Source: Ignavibacteria bacterium
GTDB taxonomy: Bacteria; Bacteroidota; Ignavibacteria; Kapaibacteriales; Kapaibacteriaceae
Direction: 5' to 3'
DNA length: 40,729 nucleotides
Assembly: GCA_947459875.1 (NCBI GenBank)
Contig: CANHFG010000013.1
Span: 1 to 40,729 of the forward strand
Shown: one piece after another, positions 25,794 to 34,387 of the stretch
Position numbering within the stretch: the stretch's first letter is position 1
How the letters are laid out: every line of letters starts with the position of its first letter
Position numbers and translations under genes: made by a program
The notes under the pieces: model-generated
Seen by the model: the letters and a program-made list of their open reading frames with translations, nothing else
Told to the model about the DNA's origin: nothing
Databases searched by the model: none

Positions 25794-26251
25794 GCGATGA
25801 CCTCGATCTCCACACGGGCGTCCTTGGGAAGACGCGCCACTTCCACCGCAGAACGTGCCGGGCGGTGCTGACCCATCTGTTCGGCATACACAGCGTTCAT
25901 CTCGGCAAAGTCACCCATGTTCTTCAGGAACACCGTCGTCTTGACGATCGACGAAACATCAGCCCCCTGAGAGGCAAGGATGGTGCGAATGTTCTCAAAG
26001 ACCTGATGCGTCTCTTCGGTGATCGTGCCGGAGACCATGCTGCCATCGGCGCGAAGCGGAATCTGCCCGCTGAGAAAAAGCATCCGGCCCTGGCACTCAA
26101 CGCCGTGTGAGTACGGTCCGATAGGAGGGGCGGCCTGCGCTGCGCTAAAGGGGCGAACAGTTGTTGTCTTCATGGTGGTACAGGAGATGATGAAAAAAGT
26201 GCAAATGCCCGACAGTCCGAGCATCGCGAGCAGACGGGCGCTGCGCGTCAT
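25781..26251 (-). CDS. RidA/YjgF-family protein with a lipoprotein signal peptide
   Basis: The 156-residue protein has the C-terminal ~125 residues of a canonical RidA (reactive enamine/imine deaminase): AAPPIGPYSHGVECQGRMLF, FENIRTILASQGADVSSIVK and PARSAVEVARLPKDARVEIE, including the conserved arginine. RidA is normally cytosolic. Here a preceding segment (MTRSARLLAMLGLSGICTFF followed by IISC) looks like a signal peptide with lipobox IISC (C24). This start makes the 4-base ATGA overlap with ftsB, which supports it. A shorter start at ATG 26173 would give an ordinary cytosolic RidA; no strong Shine-Dalgarno decides between them. Confidence 0.85.
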   Translation of the reverse strand: MTRSARLLAMLGLSGICTFFIISCTTMKTTTVRPFSAAQAAPPIGPYSHGVECQGRMLFLSGQIPLRADGSMVSGTITEETHQVFENIRTILASQGADVSSIVKTTVFLKNMGDFAEMNAVYAEQMGQHRPARSAVEVARLPKDARVEIEVIACVP

Positions 26252-26580
26252 GGCGTTGCCGAATCGCGATTGATGATGAACACTTCTTCGTTGGGCCGGA
26301 TGTAACCGTAGCGCTCGCGGGCAAGACGTTCGATCTCCGTACTGTCGGTCTCTAAAATGCGGATCTGCCGCCGCAGGCTGTCGGATGTGGATCGCAGAAG
26401 ACCAAGGTGACCTTCCAGTTCCTGGGTCTCGGACATGAGCGTTAGCCGTGTCATCAGGCCGTAGTTGGAAAACAGCGCAAACGCCAGAACGCCTGCCGAG
26501 AGGAGGACTATCGTGATGAGGCGCTTGCGCGTCATCAAACTCTTCTGCAGCGTGTTTGCCTTTGAGGTTGTCTTTGCCAT
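26248..26580 (-). CDS. FtsB/DivIC-family septum formation initiator
   Basis: The 110-residue single-pass protein has a basic N-terminus, a membrane helix (about 21-42, LITIVLLSAGVLAFALFSNYG), a periplasmic coiled coil (about 48-85, LEGHLGLLRSTSDSLRRQI) and the conserved IERLARERYGYIRPNEEV motif at about 85-100. FtsB/DivIC bridges FtsL and FtsQ in the divisome. It is the first of the FtsB-RidA-DUF5683-OmpA run and begins 21 bases after the T9SS-sorted gene. Confidence 0.92.
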   Translation of the reverse strand: MAKTTSKANTLQKSLMTRKRLITIVLLSAGVLAFALFSNYGLMTRLTLMSETQELEGHLGLLRSTSDSLRRQIRILETDSTEIERLARERYGYIRPNEEVFIINRDSATP

Positions 26581-26601
26581 CAGGATCTCAAGCGTTGACC
26601 A

Positions 26602-27870
26602 TCAGCGAAGGATCAGTCGCCGCTTTACGGTAGCATCGGCGCGATGACCGATCAGGACATAGAGTCCGGATTGGAATCCGGACATATCAAGTTCAAGGGG
26701 GCGAGCCTGAGCGTCGTTGATGCTCATAAGCCGACGTCCGTGCGCATCGAAGAGCTCCGCGCCGATGATGTCACGTCCGAGGTCGATGCGTGCGCCGTCT
26801 CCGGAGATGAACAGTCCACCGTGCTGGTCGTCACCCGATGAAGATTCATCCACTGCGGTCAGATCGTTCAGGTCGAACGCATAGATACCGGACGTATCCT
26901 TCCTGCCCTGAGTGATGTTCAGCGCCGCAACAGCCCATCCCGACTCAATGGCCATGATGGAGTGGCTGGCCGATGCCTGCTGACAGGGCAGTGGCAGACC
27001 CCACCGTACCCACGTGTTGTCTGCTCGATCAAGACGGAACATGCGATACGATGAGTCAGCCGTGACGGCATAGAGCTGGCCCACGTGCGAGTCGACATCG
27101 AGCGTGGCAGGGGGCTGACCAGATGCCACATCCCAGTTGCCGACCTGCTCGAGCTTGCCGTCAGAAACATTGAGGCTGGCGATGCCCCTGCCGGTGGAGG
27201 CATAAACCTGGTCATTCATCACATGCAGTTGTCCGAGACCTTCAGCTGGGAGTGTGGACCATGAAGCCCCCTTGTCCGTTGAGAAGGCCATAGCTCGGCC
27301 GGCAACATTCGCCACCATGGCAGTGGAGGTCAGGACAAGCTGGCGGATCGGTTCGCTGGATGGTCCTTTGATGATCGTGGTCGTCTCACCGATACGATGG
27401 ATAACCGATCCGTTCTCACTTGCCATGTACCAGTCGAATCCCGAGGCCACGCCTGAGGTTGGCCGGGCCACGTCAAGGATTGAGTCGACCTTCGACCAAG
27501 AACTGCCCCCTTGTGAGAAGAATACCTTGGCCTTGCGTTCCGAGGACTCGTAGGTGATGGCAAAGCTGATGCCCTGCGAAAAATCGAAGAAGTCGCACGG
27601 CTCGCCCTCAAGGTCGCGGATGGAGTCAAGCGTCGCCCCGTGATCGATCGATCTCCACGCAGTCTTGTCGAAGATCATCAGCGCACCGGCAGCGGCAGTG
27701 ACCTTCGGCGTGCTGCCGGGAAGTCGTGAATTCCGATAGCTCCACGGCCGGTTCTGCGCAACGGCACAGAATGAGCTGGCCAGCAGCATTATCGTCACGA
27801 CGCAGACCCACAAGCCAGTCTGGCCATTCCGTGATGTTCGACGAGGTGTACGTGCGGCGCTAATCATCAT
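26602..27870 (-). CDS. Secreted protein with T9SS-type sorting domain
   Basis: The 422-residue protein has a signal peptide (VCVVTIMLLASSFCAVAQ), a central region with BNR/sialidase-like aspartate-box repeats (FSTDKGASWSTLP and SQGGSSWSKVD, suggesting a beta-propeller) and a C-terminal ~75 residues resembling a type A T9SS sorting signal: ELFDAHGRRLMSI, LDMSGFQSGLYVLI and final RRLILR. T9SS substrates cross the outer membrane and are attached or released. The biochemical role is not identifiable. The gene is close to ftsB but shows no functional link. The 54-base gap to hrpB carries no obvious feature. Confidence 0.83.
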   Translation of the reverse strand: MMISAARTPRRTSRNGQTGLWVCVVTIMLLASSFCAVAQNRPWSYRNSRLPGSTPKVTAAAGALMIFDKTAWRSIDHGATLDSIRDLEGEPCDFFDFSQGISFAITYESSERKAKVFFSQGGSSWSKVDSILDVARPTSGVASGFDWYMASENGSVIHRIGETTTIIKGPSSEPIRQLVLTSTAMVANVAGRAMAFSTDKGASWSTLPAEGLGQLHVMNDQVYASTGRGIASLNVSDGKLEQVGNWDVASGQPPATLDVDSHVGQLYAVTADSSYRMFRLDRADNTWVRWGLPLPCQQASASHSIMAIESGWAVAALNITQGRKDTSGIYAFDLNDLTAVDESSSGDDQHGGLFISGDGARIDLGRDIIGAELFDAHGRRLMSINDAQARPLELDMSGFQSGLYVLIGHRADATVKRRLILR

Positions 27871-27924
27871 ATCCTAAGGTCCTCAGTAGCCATTGGCAGG
27901 GCGGACAATCTACGGACTTGCAGA

Positions 27925-30366
27925 TTAAGGATTTTCGGGCCAATCGTGCTTTGGATAGCGACCTTTCATCTCTTTTCGTACCGCTTGGTATGATCCGCTC
28001 CAGAATCCGGCAAGATCGCGGGTCTTCTGAATGGGCCTTTCGGCCGGGGAGAGCAGCTCGATGGTGAGCGGAACATTCCCATTGGCTACCGTCGGCGTTC
28101 GCTTCACGCCGAGCATGAACTGCAGGCGTACGGCGGCAAGGGGCTGATCGGGATTGGAGTAATCGATGACAACTTCGCGTCCTTTGGGTGGCTTGTACAG
28201 CTCGGGTGCGCACCGATCGACAAGGGTCTTCTGCTCCCGTGAGAGCATCTCCCTCAAGGGACGCATCAGGTCCAGCTTCTGCAGGTCGGCCAGTGAGCGC
28301 AGTCCCACGAGGTGGGGCGCAAGCCACTCCTCAACGGTATTTGAGAGTAATTCGTCGGAAAGATCGGGGAGCTCGGCGCCCGTATGCTGACGTGTGAAGG
28401 TCACCCGATTGCGCAGGCGCTCAGCCCCCTCACTCCAGGGCAGATTCTCAATACCGCGCCGGGCAAGCTCCCGGGCAAAGGCGGCAGCCAGTTCCCGCGG
28501 ATCTGCATTGGCATTGGCCTTTGTGTCAATGACAATGGATCCGAGCATGGTTGCCGTACGCGCTACGATGCGTCCGTCCCGGTCGTTCCAGCCGGTCTCC
28601 ACAAGCGACGTAAGATCACTGGCAAAGACAATGCGCACACTTGCCAGGCTGACCGGCGCGGCGATGGCGATGCGTGGCTCGGAGGCAGATCCGTCCAGGT
28701 CGGCCACGGCAAGCCACTCGGAGCGGGCCAGTGGGTCGGCCTGCATGATCGACACCGTGCGTCCGTTGCGCAGCAGGTAGCGTCCATCACCCTTGCTCCG
28801 TGCAAGGCGCTCGGGGTAGGCAAGGGCGATGAGAACTCCCTCGACATCTTCATCGGAGATGGTGTGTCCTACGCTGGATGCGTCATGGGGCTTGCGCAGC
28901 GCCTGCTGACGTTTGCGCGCATGCATGATGGCCGCTCGGTCGGCATGCGGATCACTCGCCCCCTGCAAGGCATCAAGACGCCGGCGCACATCACTCATGC
29001 GCTCGCCTTTGAGCAGGTCTCGCTCGCCAATGATGGCCGCAATACCCGATGCGCGATTCCAGTCGATGCCAAACTCTCTCGAGCGCACAAGCATGTGAGC
29101 GATGCGCGGATGTGTACCATAGCGCAGCAGCTCGCGTCCGTGGCGGGTGATGCTGTTCGTTGCATCAAGTGCTCCGAGCTGACGCAGAAGTTCACGTCCC
29201 TGAGCAACATTGCCGGCGGGGGGCTGCTCCAGCCACGGCAGATCTGCGACGTCCACGCCAAAGCTGGCCACCTCAAGGATGAGACTTGAGCAGTCGGCCA
29301 CGAGGATCTCGCTGGTACGACGCTCCGGCAGCTGAGCATGTTCTTTTTCGGTCCATAGCCGGATGCAGCGTCCGGGTGCGGTACGTCCGGCCCGCCCCCT
29401 TCGTTGCTCGGCAGCATCCTTTGAAACGCTCACCGTCGTCAGATGCGTCATACCCGATCGTGGGTCGAAACGGGGCTCCCTGGAACGTCCACCGTCGACG
29501 ACCGTCCGCACGCCGTCGATCGTGAGCGACGTTTCGGCGATGGCCGTCGAAAGGATAACGCGGCGCACACGCGACGCCGGACGCAGCACCGCGTCCTGCG
29601 CATCGGCCGCAAGCTCACCATGCAGGATCATCACTTCAGCGCCATCAAGCGCATCGGACCTGGCAAGCAGCGCCTCCTGCGTGCGGCGGATCTCGGCCTG
29701 ACCCGGCAGGAAGCAGAGAATGTCGCCCAGGTCGTCGCGGATCGCATCACGTACAGCCGCCGCCATGAGCTCGGGAAGGGGCTTGTCGGACACGCTACGC
29801 AGGTAGGTTGTCTCCACCGGAAACGTACTGCCCTGACTGGCAACGCGCTCAGCATCGGGCATGATCGTAGAAAAGTTTAGCGACCCGATCGTGGCCGACA
29901 TTACCAAAACACGCAGTTCGTTTCGGAGCAGTGCGCGCGACGTAAGCGTCAATGCAAGCCCCGTATCGGCATTCAGCGACCTCTCGTGAAACTCATCGAA
30001 GATCACTAGCCCCACACCGCTCAGCTCCGGGTCGCGCGCAAGCTGCCGCGTGAGCACACCCTCGGTCACCACTTCAATGCGTGTTGCCTCACTTACCGCC
30101 GACTCCATTCGCATGCGGTATCCGACGGTCTGTCCGACCTGTTCTCCCAGCAGCGTCGCCATCCTCCGTGCCGCGGCCTTGGCCGCCAGACGGCGCGGCT
30201 CGAGCATCACGATCTTCTTCCCTGCAAGCCACGGCTCATTTACTAGCGCCAGCGGCACCATCGTCGTCTTGCCCGCCCCAGGGGGCGCCTCAAGAATACA
30301 CGGCACGTTCCGCGATAGCACACCGCAGATGTCGGGCAGAACAGAGGTGATCGGGAGGGAGAGCAT
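27925..30366 (-). CDS. hrpB: ATP-dependent helicase HrpB
   Basis: The 813-residue DEAH-box helicase has Walker A APPGAGKTT (27-35), DEFHER in motif II, SAT in motif III, the second RecA domain with QRRGRAGRTAPGRCIRLWTE, then the HrpB-specific C-terminal region ending in WPENP. Length matches HrpB. The frame continues 36 codons upstream through a heptad array, giving a repetitive VPSTQYPVP stretch not present in homologues, so the start is ATG 30366, the first codon after the array. HrpB is of unclear physiological function in bacteria. Because the array ends at the start codon, the leader would be repeat sequence. Confidence 0.95.
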   Translation of the reverse strand: MLSLPITSVLPDICGVLSRNVPCILEAPPGAGKTTMVPLALVNEPWLAGKKIVMLEPRRLAAKAAARRMATLLGEQVGQTVGYRMRMESAVSEATRIEVVTEGVLTRQLARDPELSGVGLVIFDEFHERSLNADTGLALTLTSRALLRNELRVLVMSATIGSLNFSTIMPDAERVASQGSTFPVETTYLRSVSDKPLPELMAAAVRDAIRDDLGDILCFLPGQAEIRRTQEALLARSDALDGAEVMILHGELAADAQDAVLRPASRVRRVILSTAIAETSLTIDGVRTVVDGGRSREPRFDPRSGMTHLTTVSVSKDAAEQRRGRAGRTAPGRCIRLWTEKEHAQLPERRTSEILVADCSSLILEVASFGVDVADLPWLEQPPAGNVAQGRELLRQLGALDATNSITRHGRELLRYGTHPRIAHMLVRSREFGIDWNRASGIAAIIGERDLLKGERMSDVRRRLDALQGASDPHADRAAIMHARKRQQALRKPHDASSVGHTISDEDVEGVLIALAYPERLARSKGDGRYLLRNGRTVSIMQADPLARSEWLAVADLDGSASEPRIAIAAPVSLASVRIVFASDLTSLVETGWNDRDGRIVARTATMLGSIVIDTKANANADPRELAAAFARELARRGIENLPWSEGAERLRNRVTFTRQHTGAELPDLSDELLSNTVEEWLAPHLVGLRSLADLQKLDLMRPLREMLSREQKTLVDRCAPELYKPPKGREVVIDYSNPDQPLAAVRLQFMLGVKRTPTVANGNVPLTIELLSPAERPIQKTRDLAGFWSGSYQAVRKEMKGRYPKHDWPENP

Positions 30367-30369
30367 GGG

Positions 30370-30446
30370 CACTGGGTACTGGGGACTGGGTACTGGGTAC
30401 TGGGTACTGGGGACTGGGTACTGGGTACTGGGTACTGGGGACTGAC
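30370..30446. repeat. Heptad tandem repeat [T/G]ACTGGG, 11 units (G-quadruplex-capable)
   Basis: Eleven in-phase units of 7 bp; first bases in order are C,T,G,T,T,T,G,T,T,T,G and the last unit ends GAC. Regular GGG tracts separated by 4-nt or shorter loops satisfy the usual G-quadruplex pattern on the plus strand, the template strand for hrpB. The array starts 3 bases before the hrpB ATG and is the inverted partner of the array at 30583-30613. Confidence 0.85.
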
Positions 30447-30574
30447 CGTCATCCCTGCGAAGGTAGGAATCCACGTCTCATCCGATCGTAGGGTCGCAGC
30501 ATGCTGCGACCCTCCCTTCGGATGGGGCGGAATCTCTGTCTGATTGCGTCATTGTTGCTTTCGCGGGAATGACG
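30447..30574. mobile_element. MITE-like nested palindromic element (128 bp)
   Basis: Terminal inverted repeats CGTCATCCCTGCGAAGG (left) and, reverse-complemented, CGTCATTCCCGCGAAAG (right) flank a core holding CATCCGA (479-485) paired with TCGGATG (518-524) and, inside, the perfect 24-base palindrome at 30490-30513 (half-site AGGGTCGCAGCA). The ends resemble the ATTCCCGCGAAAGCGGGAAT type of repeat found dispersed in many bacteria. No transposase is present. It is inserted between the two inverted [T/G]ACTGGG arrays. Confidence 0.55.
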
Positions 30575-30582
30575 ATAACGTC

Positions 30583-30613
30583 CCCAGTACCCAGTACCCA
30601 GTACCCAGTACCC
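30583..30613. repeat. Heptad tandem repeat CCCAGTA, 4.4 units, inverted partner of 30370-30446
   Basis: Four exact CCCAGTA units plus a final CCC. The array is reverse-complementary to the TACTGGG array on the other side of the MITE-like element and directly abuts the degraded gcvP 3' copy. The 312-base spacer from hrpB to the DUF1569 gene consists of these arrays, the palindromic element and the gcvP fragment. Confidence 0.85.
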
Positions 30614-30614
30614 G

Positions 30615-30668
30615 AATTCAAACATATTCTTCAACCAACGTGCACGTCGCGGTCTCCGTGGGCGTTGC
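30615..30668 (-). pseudogene. Degraded duplicate of the gcvP 3' end
   Basis: Compared with gcvP 31472-31537, this stretch matches closely from the stop-codon region back into the gene. They share CGCGGTCTCCGTGGGCGTT and the last codons (encoding VEEYV and TGA), but this copy lacks 11 bases (the region corresponding to 31505-31516), which shifts the frame. It is too short to encode anything. It lies 10 bases beyond the DUF1569 gene stop. A remnant of an insertion or duplication event is the likely explanation. Confidence 0.8.
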
Positions 30669-30678
30669 CGCAGGCGCA

Positions 30679-31128
30679 TTACACCCTGAACTGACGCAGG
30701 TGATGGTCGACATGCTTGTACATCATGTTGTTCCATTCGTCGCTGGTTAGTGGTCCAAGCCCGTAGTGACGTCGGCCTTCGAAGAAGAGACGCCCCTTTG
30801 CTGAAAACTGATGAATGAGTTCTTTGAGGCGTTCCCTGTTGGGCTCAAACATGCTATCAGGGGGCATGATCATGGCGCGCACGGTCAGAAGGCCCTGTTT
30901 GTAGGGCACATCATTTGTCATCCTGCGCTTGTAGAATAGCAACATGATGACACGTAAGTAAATGGGTGCCCGAGCAGTGCCCGATCCCAATGCCTGTACG
31001 TAGGGTATACAACAGTGTCCCAGCATCTGGGCGACATTCATTTTCCCCCACAAGGGCTGTGCGTCGGGTGTGAGCAAGTCGATCCTCGCACAGAGTGCAT
31101 CAGCAGTCTTTTCGTCCCAGATGTCCAT
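30679..31128 (-). CDS. DUF1569-family protein
   Basis: The protein is 149 residues from ATG 31128 (MDIWDEKTADALCARIDLL); an upstream ATG 31179 lies in repeat sequence and is less likely. It carries the DUF1569/DinB-like features PLWGKMNVAQMLGHCC (the N-terminal helix with a histidine), FYKRRM and the conserved C-terminal GPLTSDEWNNMMYKHVDHHL, a histidine-rich end typical of the family. DinB-like proteins are four-helix metal-binding domains, many of unknown activity. The gene is bounded by the gcvP end and its degraded copy. Confidence 0.85.
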   Translation of the reverse strand: MDIWDEKTADALCARIDLLTPDAQPLWGKMNVAQMLGHCCIPYVQALGSGTARAPIYLRVIMLLFYKRRMTNDVPYKQGLLTVRAMIMPPDSMFEPNRERLKELIHQFSAKGRLFFEGRRHYGLGPLTSDEWNNMMYKHVDHHLRQFRV

Positions 31129-31173
31129 ACTGTTTCCAAATGAAAGAGTTGTTGGGTTGCGGTGACATGTAAT

Positions 31174-31208
31174 CGTCATCGATTATCCGTCATCAATCAT
31201 CTGTCATC
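31174..31208. repeat. Heptad tandem repeat [N3]CATC type, 5 units
   Basis: Five in-phase units read CGTCATC, GATTATC, CGTCATC, AATCATC, TGTCATC. They lie upstream of the DUF1569 gene. The following 31218-31259 also has 7/14-bp periodicity (GCGGGCG, GGACTGC, TCGGGCG, AGACGAA, GCGGGCG, AGACTAC). Confidence 0.65.
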
Positions 31209-31217
31209 AGGTACTAA

Positions 31218-31259
31218 GCGGGCGGGACTGCTCGGGCGAGACGAAGCGGGCGAGACTAC
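31218..31259. repeat. Degenerate 14-bp (2 x 7) tandem repeat, 3 units
   Basis: Three 14-base units built from [G/T]CGGGCG followed by a 7-mer related to AGACTAC. It is continuous in spacing with the CATC-type array before it and the 8-bp array after it. Confidence 0.6.
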
Positions 31260-31262
31260 ACG

Positions 31263-31470
31263 TCCTTCCGTCCTTCCGTCCTTCCGTCCTTCCGTCCTTC
31301 CGTCCTTCCGTCCTTCCGTCCTTCCGTCCTTCCGTAATTCCGTAATTCCGTAATTCCGTCCTTCCGTAATTCCGTAATTCCGTAATTCCGTAATTCCGTA
31401 ATTCCGTAATTCCGTAATTCCGTAATTCCGTCCTTCCGTAATTCCGTCCTTCCGTAATTCCGTAATCCCG
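31263..31470. repeat. Tandem repeat T[CC/AA]TTCCG, 8-bp unit, 26 units in two variants
   Basis: Twenty-six units of exactly 8 bp, either TCCTTCCG or TAATTCCG (one reads TAATCCCG). Order from low to high coordinate: nine CC, three AA, one CC, eight AA, one CC, one AA, one CC, two AA. A further degenerate unit, TAATTCTC, runs into the gcvP stop codon (31477-31479). No indels break phase. The 348-base spacer between the DUF1569 ATG and gcvP is almost entirely repeats. Confidence 0.92.
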
Positions 31471-31476
31471 TAATTC

Positions 31477-34335
31477 TCAAACGTATTCTTCTACCGACGG
31501 GCACGTGCAGATGAGCACGCGGTCTCCGTGGGCGTTGTCCACGCGGCCAATCGATGGCCAGAACTTGCGGTCGCGCACCCATGGGAGCGGGAAGGCAGCG
31601 ACCTGACGGGAGTAGGTGTGTTCCCACGTATCGGCGGTGACGACGAACATCGTGTGCGGGGCGTTCTTCAGCGGATTGTCCTTGGCATCGATGGCGCCGG
31701 TGCAGACATTCTCGATTTCGGTACGGATCGAGAGCAGCATCTCGATGAACCTGTCCAGCTCGGCCTTGCTTTCGCTTTCGGTCGGCTCGATCATGATGGT
31801 GCCCGGAACCGGGAAGCTGAGCGTCGGTGCATGGTAGCCGTAATCCATCATGCGCTTAGCAACATCTTCGGCCTCGATGCCGCCACGCTGCTTGAACTCA
31901 CGCAGGTCCACGATCATCTCGTGAGCGCAGCGTCCGTTGGTGCCGGAATAGAGGATCGGATAATGCTTTTCGATGCGACTCTTGATGTAGTTCGCATTCA
32001 GGATCGCGCGCTTGGTGGCATTGGTGAGCCCCGTGCCGCCCATCATGCGGATGTATGCCCAGGAGATGAGCAGGATGGATGCCGAGCCCCATGGAGCTGC
32101 GGAAACAGGGCCAACATGGTTGACGTCGATCGGGTTGATGACAGGATGAGACGGCAGGTAGGGGGCGAGCTCCGCCGTGCAGCAGATCGGACCCATTCCC
32201 GGACCGCCCCCTCCGTGGGGGATGCAGAACGTCTTGTGCAGATTCAGGTGACAGACGTCAGCGCCGATGGCACGCGGTGAGGTCAGGCCCACCTGGGCAT
32301 TCATGTTCGCACCATCCATGTAGACGCGTCCACCATGCTCGTGCACAATGGCGCAGATGTCCTTGATGGCTTCTTCGAACACGCCGTGGGTTGATGGGTA
32401 GGTGACCATCAGGGCGGCAAGGTTTGCCGAGTTGGCTTCTGCCTGCGCGCGCAGATCGGCTACGTCAACGTGACCATGGGCATCGCTCTTAACGACGACG
32501 ACCTTCATGCCGGCCATGACGGCCGAGGCGGGGTTCGTGCCGTGGGCAGAGGATGGGATGAGCACTACATTGCGGTGCTGCTCGCCCCGTGCATGATGGA
32601 AGCCGCGGATGGCAAGGAGTCCGGCATACTCGCCCTGCGCACCGGCATTGGGCTGCAGCGAACAGGCATCAAAGCCGGTGATCTCGTTCAGCCACGTGCT
32701 GAGTTCGGAGAAGATGCGCTGGTAGCCCTGCGTCTGCGATGTTGGTGCAAACGGGTGAATACGGTTGAACTCCGGCCATGTGATCGGGATCATCTCTGCT
32801 GTGGCGTTGAGCTTCATCGTGCACGAACCGAGCGAGATCATCGAATGCGTCAGCGACAGGTCCTTGTTCTCCAGACGCTTCATGTAGCGAAGCATCTCGT
32901 GCTCTGTGTGGTAGCTGTTGAACACCGGATGCGTCAGGTAGCTCGACGTGCGGGCAAGCGAAGCAGGCAGTCCGCTCGTGGCCGTGTGAATGAGCTCTAC
33001 CGCAGATGGCGCAGAAGCCCCCTTCACCGAAGCAAAAGCGTTGAGAATATCCTGCACGTCGGCAACGGTCGTCGTCTCATCAAGCGATACGCCAACACAG
33101 GCGCCGTCGCCTCGATAGCGCAGATTGATGGCAAGGGGCTCGCAGGCCGCACGCACCGCTTGCTGATCGGCATTGACGCAGAGCGTGTCGAACCAGGTGT
33201 CGTTGCACATGGTGTAGCCAAGCGACGCCAAACCCGATGCAAGGGCCGAGGTGAGCGTGTGAATGCGATGGGCAATGCCGCGCAGACCCTCGGGTCCGTG
33301 ATACACGGCGTACATCGCCGAGACGTTGGCAAGCAGCGCCTGGGCGGTGCAGATGTTTGATGTGGCCTTATCGCGTCGGATGTGCTGCTCACGCGTCTGC
33401 AGGGCCATGCGCAGAGCAAGGTTGCCCTGGGCATCCACGCTCACGCCGATGATACGTCCGGGGAGAATGCGCTTGTAGGCCTCGCGCGTCGCGAGGAAGC
33501 CGGCATGAGGTCCGCCGTAACCGAGCGGCACGCCAAGACGTTGTGCCGTACCAACGGCTACATCGGCACCCCATTCGCCCGGAGGCGTCAGGTGCGTAAG
33601 GGCCATGAGGTCCGTGCCGACCGTTACCAGAGCGCCCCCTGCATGAGCACGCTCGCAGAATTCCGTGTAATCGCGCACCGAGCCATCGCCGGCAGGGTAT
33701 TGAACGTATGCACCGAAGATCGACCCGTCAAATGATACCGTTTTCCAGTCTCCAACAACCACGTCGATGCCCAGAGGCGTCGCCCGCGTGCGGATAACCT
33801 CAAGCGTCTGCGGGTACACGTTCGCATCCACGAACATCGTCGTGGCTGCCTTTACTGCCGCCGCGCGCGAAGCATACATCATATGCATTGCCTCGGCAGC
33901 TGCCGTTGCTTCATCCAGCAACGACGCGCCGGCAATGTCCATCTTCGTAAGATCTGTCACGAGCGTCTGGAAGTTCAACAGACTCTCGAGTCGACCCTGG
34001 GCGATCTCCGCCTGGTAGGGCGTGTACTGGGTGTACCATCCCGGATTCTCGATCAGGTTACGCAGGATCACCGGCGGCGTGACGGTGTCGTAGTACCCCA
34101 TGCCGATATACGAGCGAGCAATCGTGTTCTTCGCAGCGATCGTCTTCAGCTCTGCCAGCATCTCTATCTCCGTCAGCGGCGATGGCAGGTCAAGGGGCTT
34201 CTCAAGACGAATCTGCGCTGGCACCGTCTGCTGCACCAACTGGTCAATGCTCGAGGCATCAACCGCTGCCAGCATGGCCTGAATGTCAGATTGGGAAAGT
34301 CCGTGGTGTCTGTTCTCGAAGATGTCGTGGTGCAT
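31477..34335 (-). CDS. gcvP: Glycine dehydrogenase (decarboxylating), glycine cleavage P-protein
   Basis: The 952-residue single-chain P-protein decarboxylates glycine with pyridoxal phosphate and transfers aminomethyl to lipoyl-H-protein. The catalytic PLP lysine is K701 in [18 protein letters not shown]. Other hallmarks are [17 protein letters not shown] near residue 78, [38 protein letters not shown] and HGTNPASA in the second half. It is the fused N- and C-half form, so the length is normal. It is flanked on both sides by tandem-repeat arrays, and its 3' end is duplicated about 0.86 kb downstream. gcvT, gcvH and lpd are not in this window. Confidence 0.97.
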   Translation of the reverse strand: MHHDIFENRHHGLSQSDIQAMLAAVDASSIDQLVQQTVPAQIRLEKPLDLPSPLTEIEMLAELKTIAAKNTIARSYIGMGYYDTVTPPVILRNLIENPGWYTQYTPYQAEIAQGRLESLLNFQTLVTDLTKMDIAGASLLDEATAAAEAMHMMYASRAAAVKAATTMFVDANVYPQTLEVIRTRATPLGIDVVVGDWKTVSFDGSIFGAYVQYPAGDGSVRDYTEFCERAHAGGALVTVGTDLMALTHLTPPGEWGADVAVGTAQRLGVPLGYGGPHAGFLATREAYKRILPGRIIGVSVDAQGNLALRMALQTREQHIRRDKATSNICTAQALLANVSAMYAVYHGPEGLRGIAHRIHTLTSALASGLASLGYTMCNDTWFDTLCVNADQQAVRAACEPLAINLRYRGDGACVGVSLDETTTVADVQDILNAFASVKGASAPSAVELIHTATSGLPASLARTSSYLTHPVFNSYHTEHEMLRYMKRLENKDLSLTHSMISLGSCTMKLNATAEMIPITWPEFNRIHPFAPTSQTQGYQRIFSELSTWLNEITGFDACSLQPNAGAQGEYAGLLAIRGFHHARGEQHRNVVLIPSSAHGTNPASAVMAGMKVVVVKSDAHGHVDVADLRAQAEANSANLAALMVTYPSTHGVFEEAIKDICAIVHEHGGRVYMDGANMNAQVGLTSPRAIGADVCHLNLHKTFCIPHGGGGPGMGPICCTAELAPYLPSHPVINPIDVNHVGPVSAAPWGSASILLISWAYIRMMGGTGLTNATKRAILNANYIKSRIEKHYPILYSGTNGRCAHEMIVDLREFKQRGGIEAEDVAKRMMDYGYHAPTLSFPVPGTIMIEPTESESKAELDRFIEMLLSIRTEIENVCTGAIDAKDNPLKNAPHTMFVVTADTWEHTYSRQVAAFPLPWVRDRKFWPSIGRVDNAHGDRVLICTCPSVEEYV

Positions 34336-34349
34336 TGAGCAGGTGTTAG

Positions 34350-34384
34350 GTTTTAGGTTTTAGGTTTCAGGTTTCAGGTTTCAG
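34350..34384. repeat. Heptad tandem repeat GGTTT[T/C]A, 5 units
   Basis: Units read GGTTTTA twice, then GGTTTCA three times, directly before the CACT[C/T]GT array and just upstream of the gcvP start. This is the same unit family as at 19356-19397 and 19512-19574, 15 kb away. Confidence 0.8.
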
Positions 34385-34387
34385 GTT

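Noticed and set aside
30367-30474. A 36-codon N-terminal extension of hrpB
   Set aside because: It is translated TACTGGG repeat; family homology begins at the ATG directly after the array.
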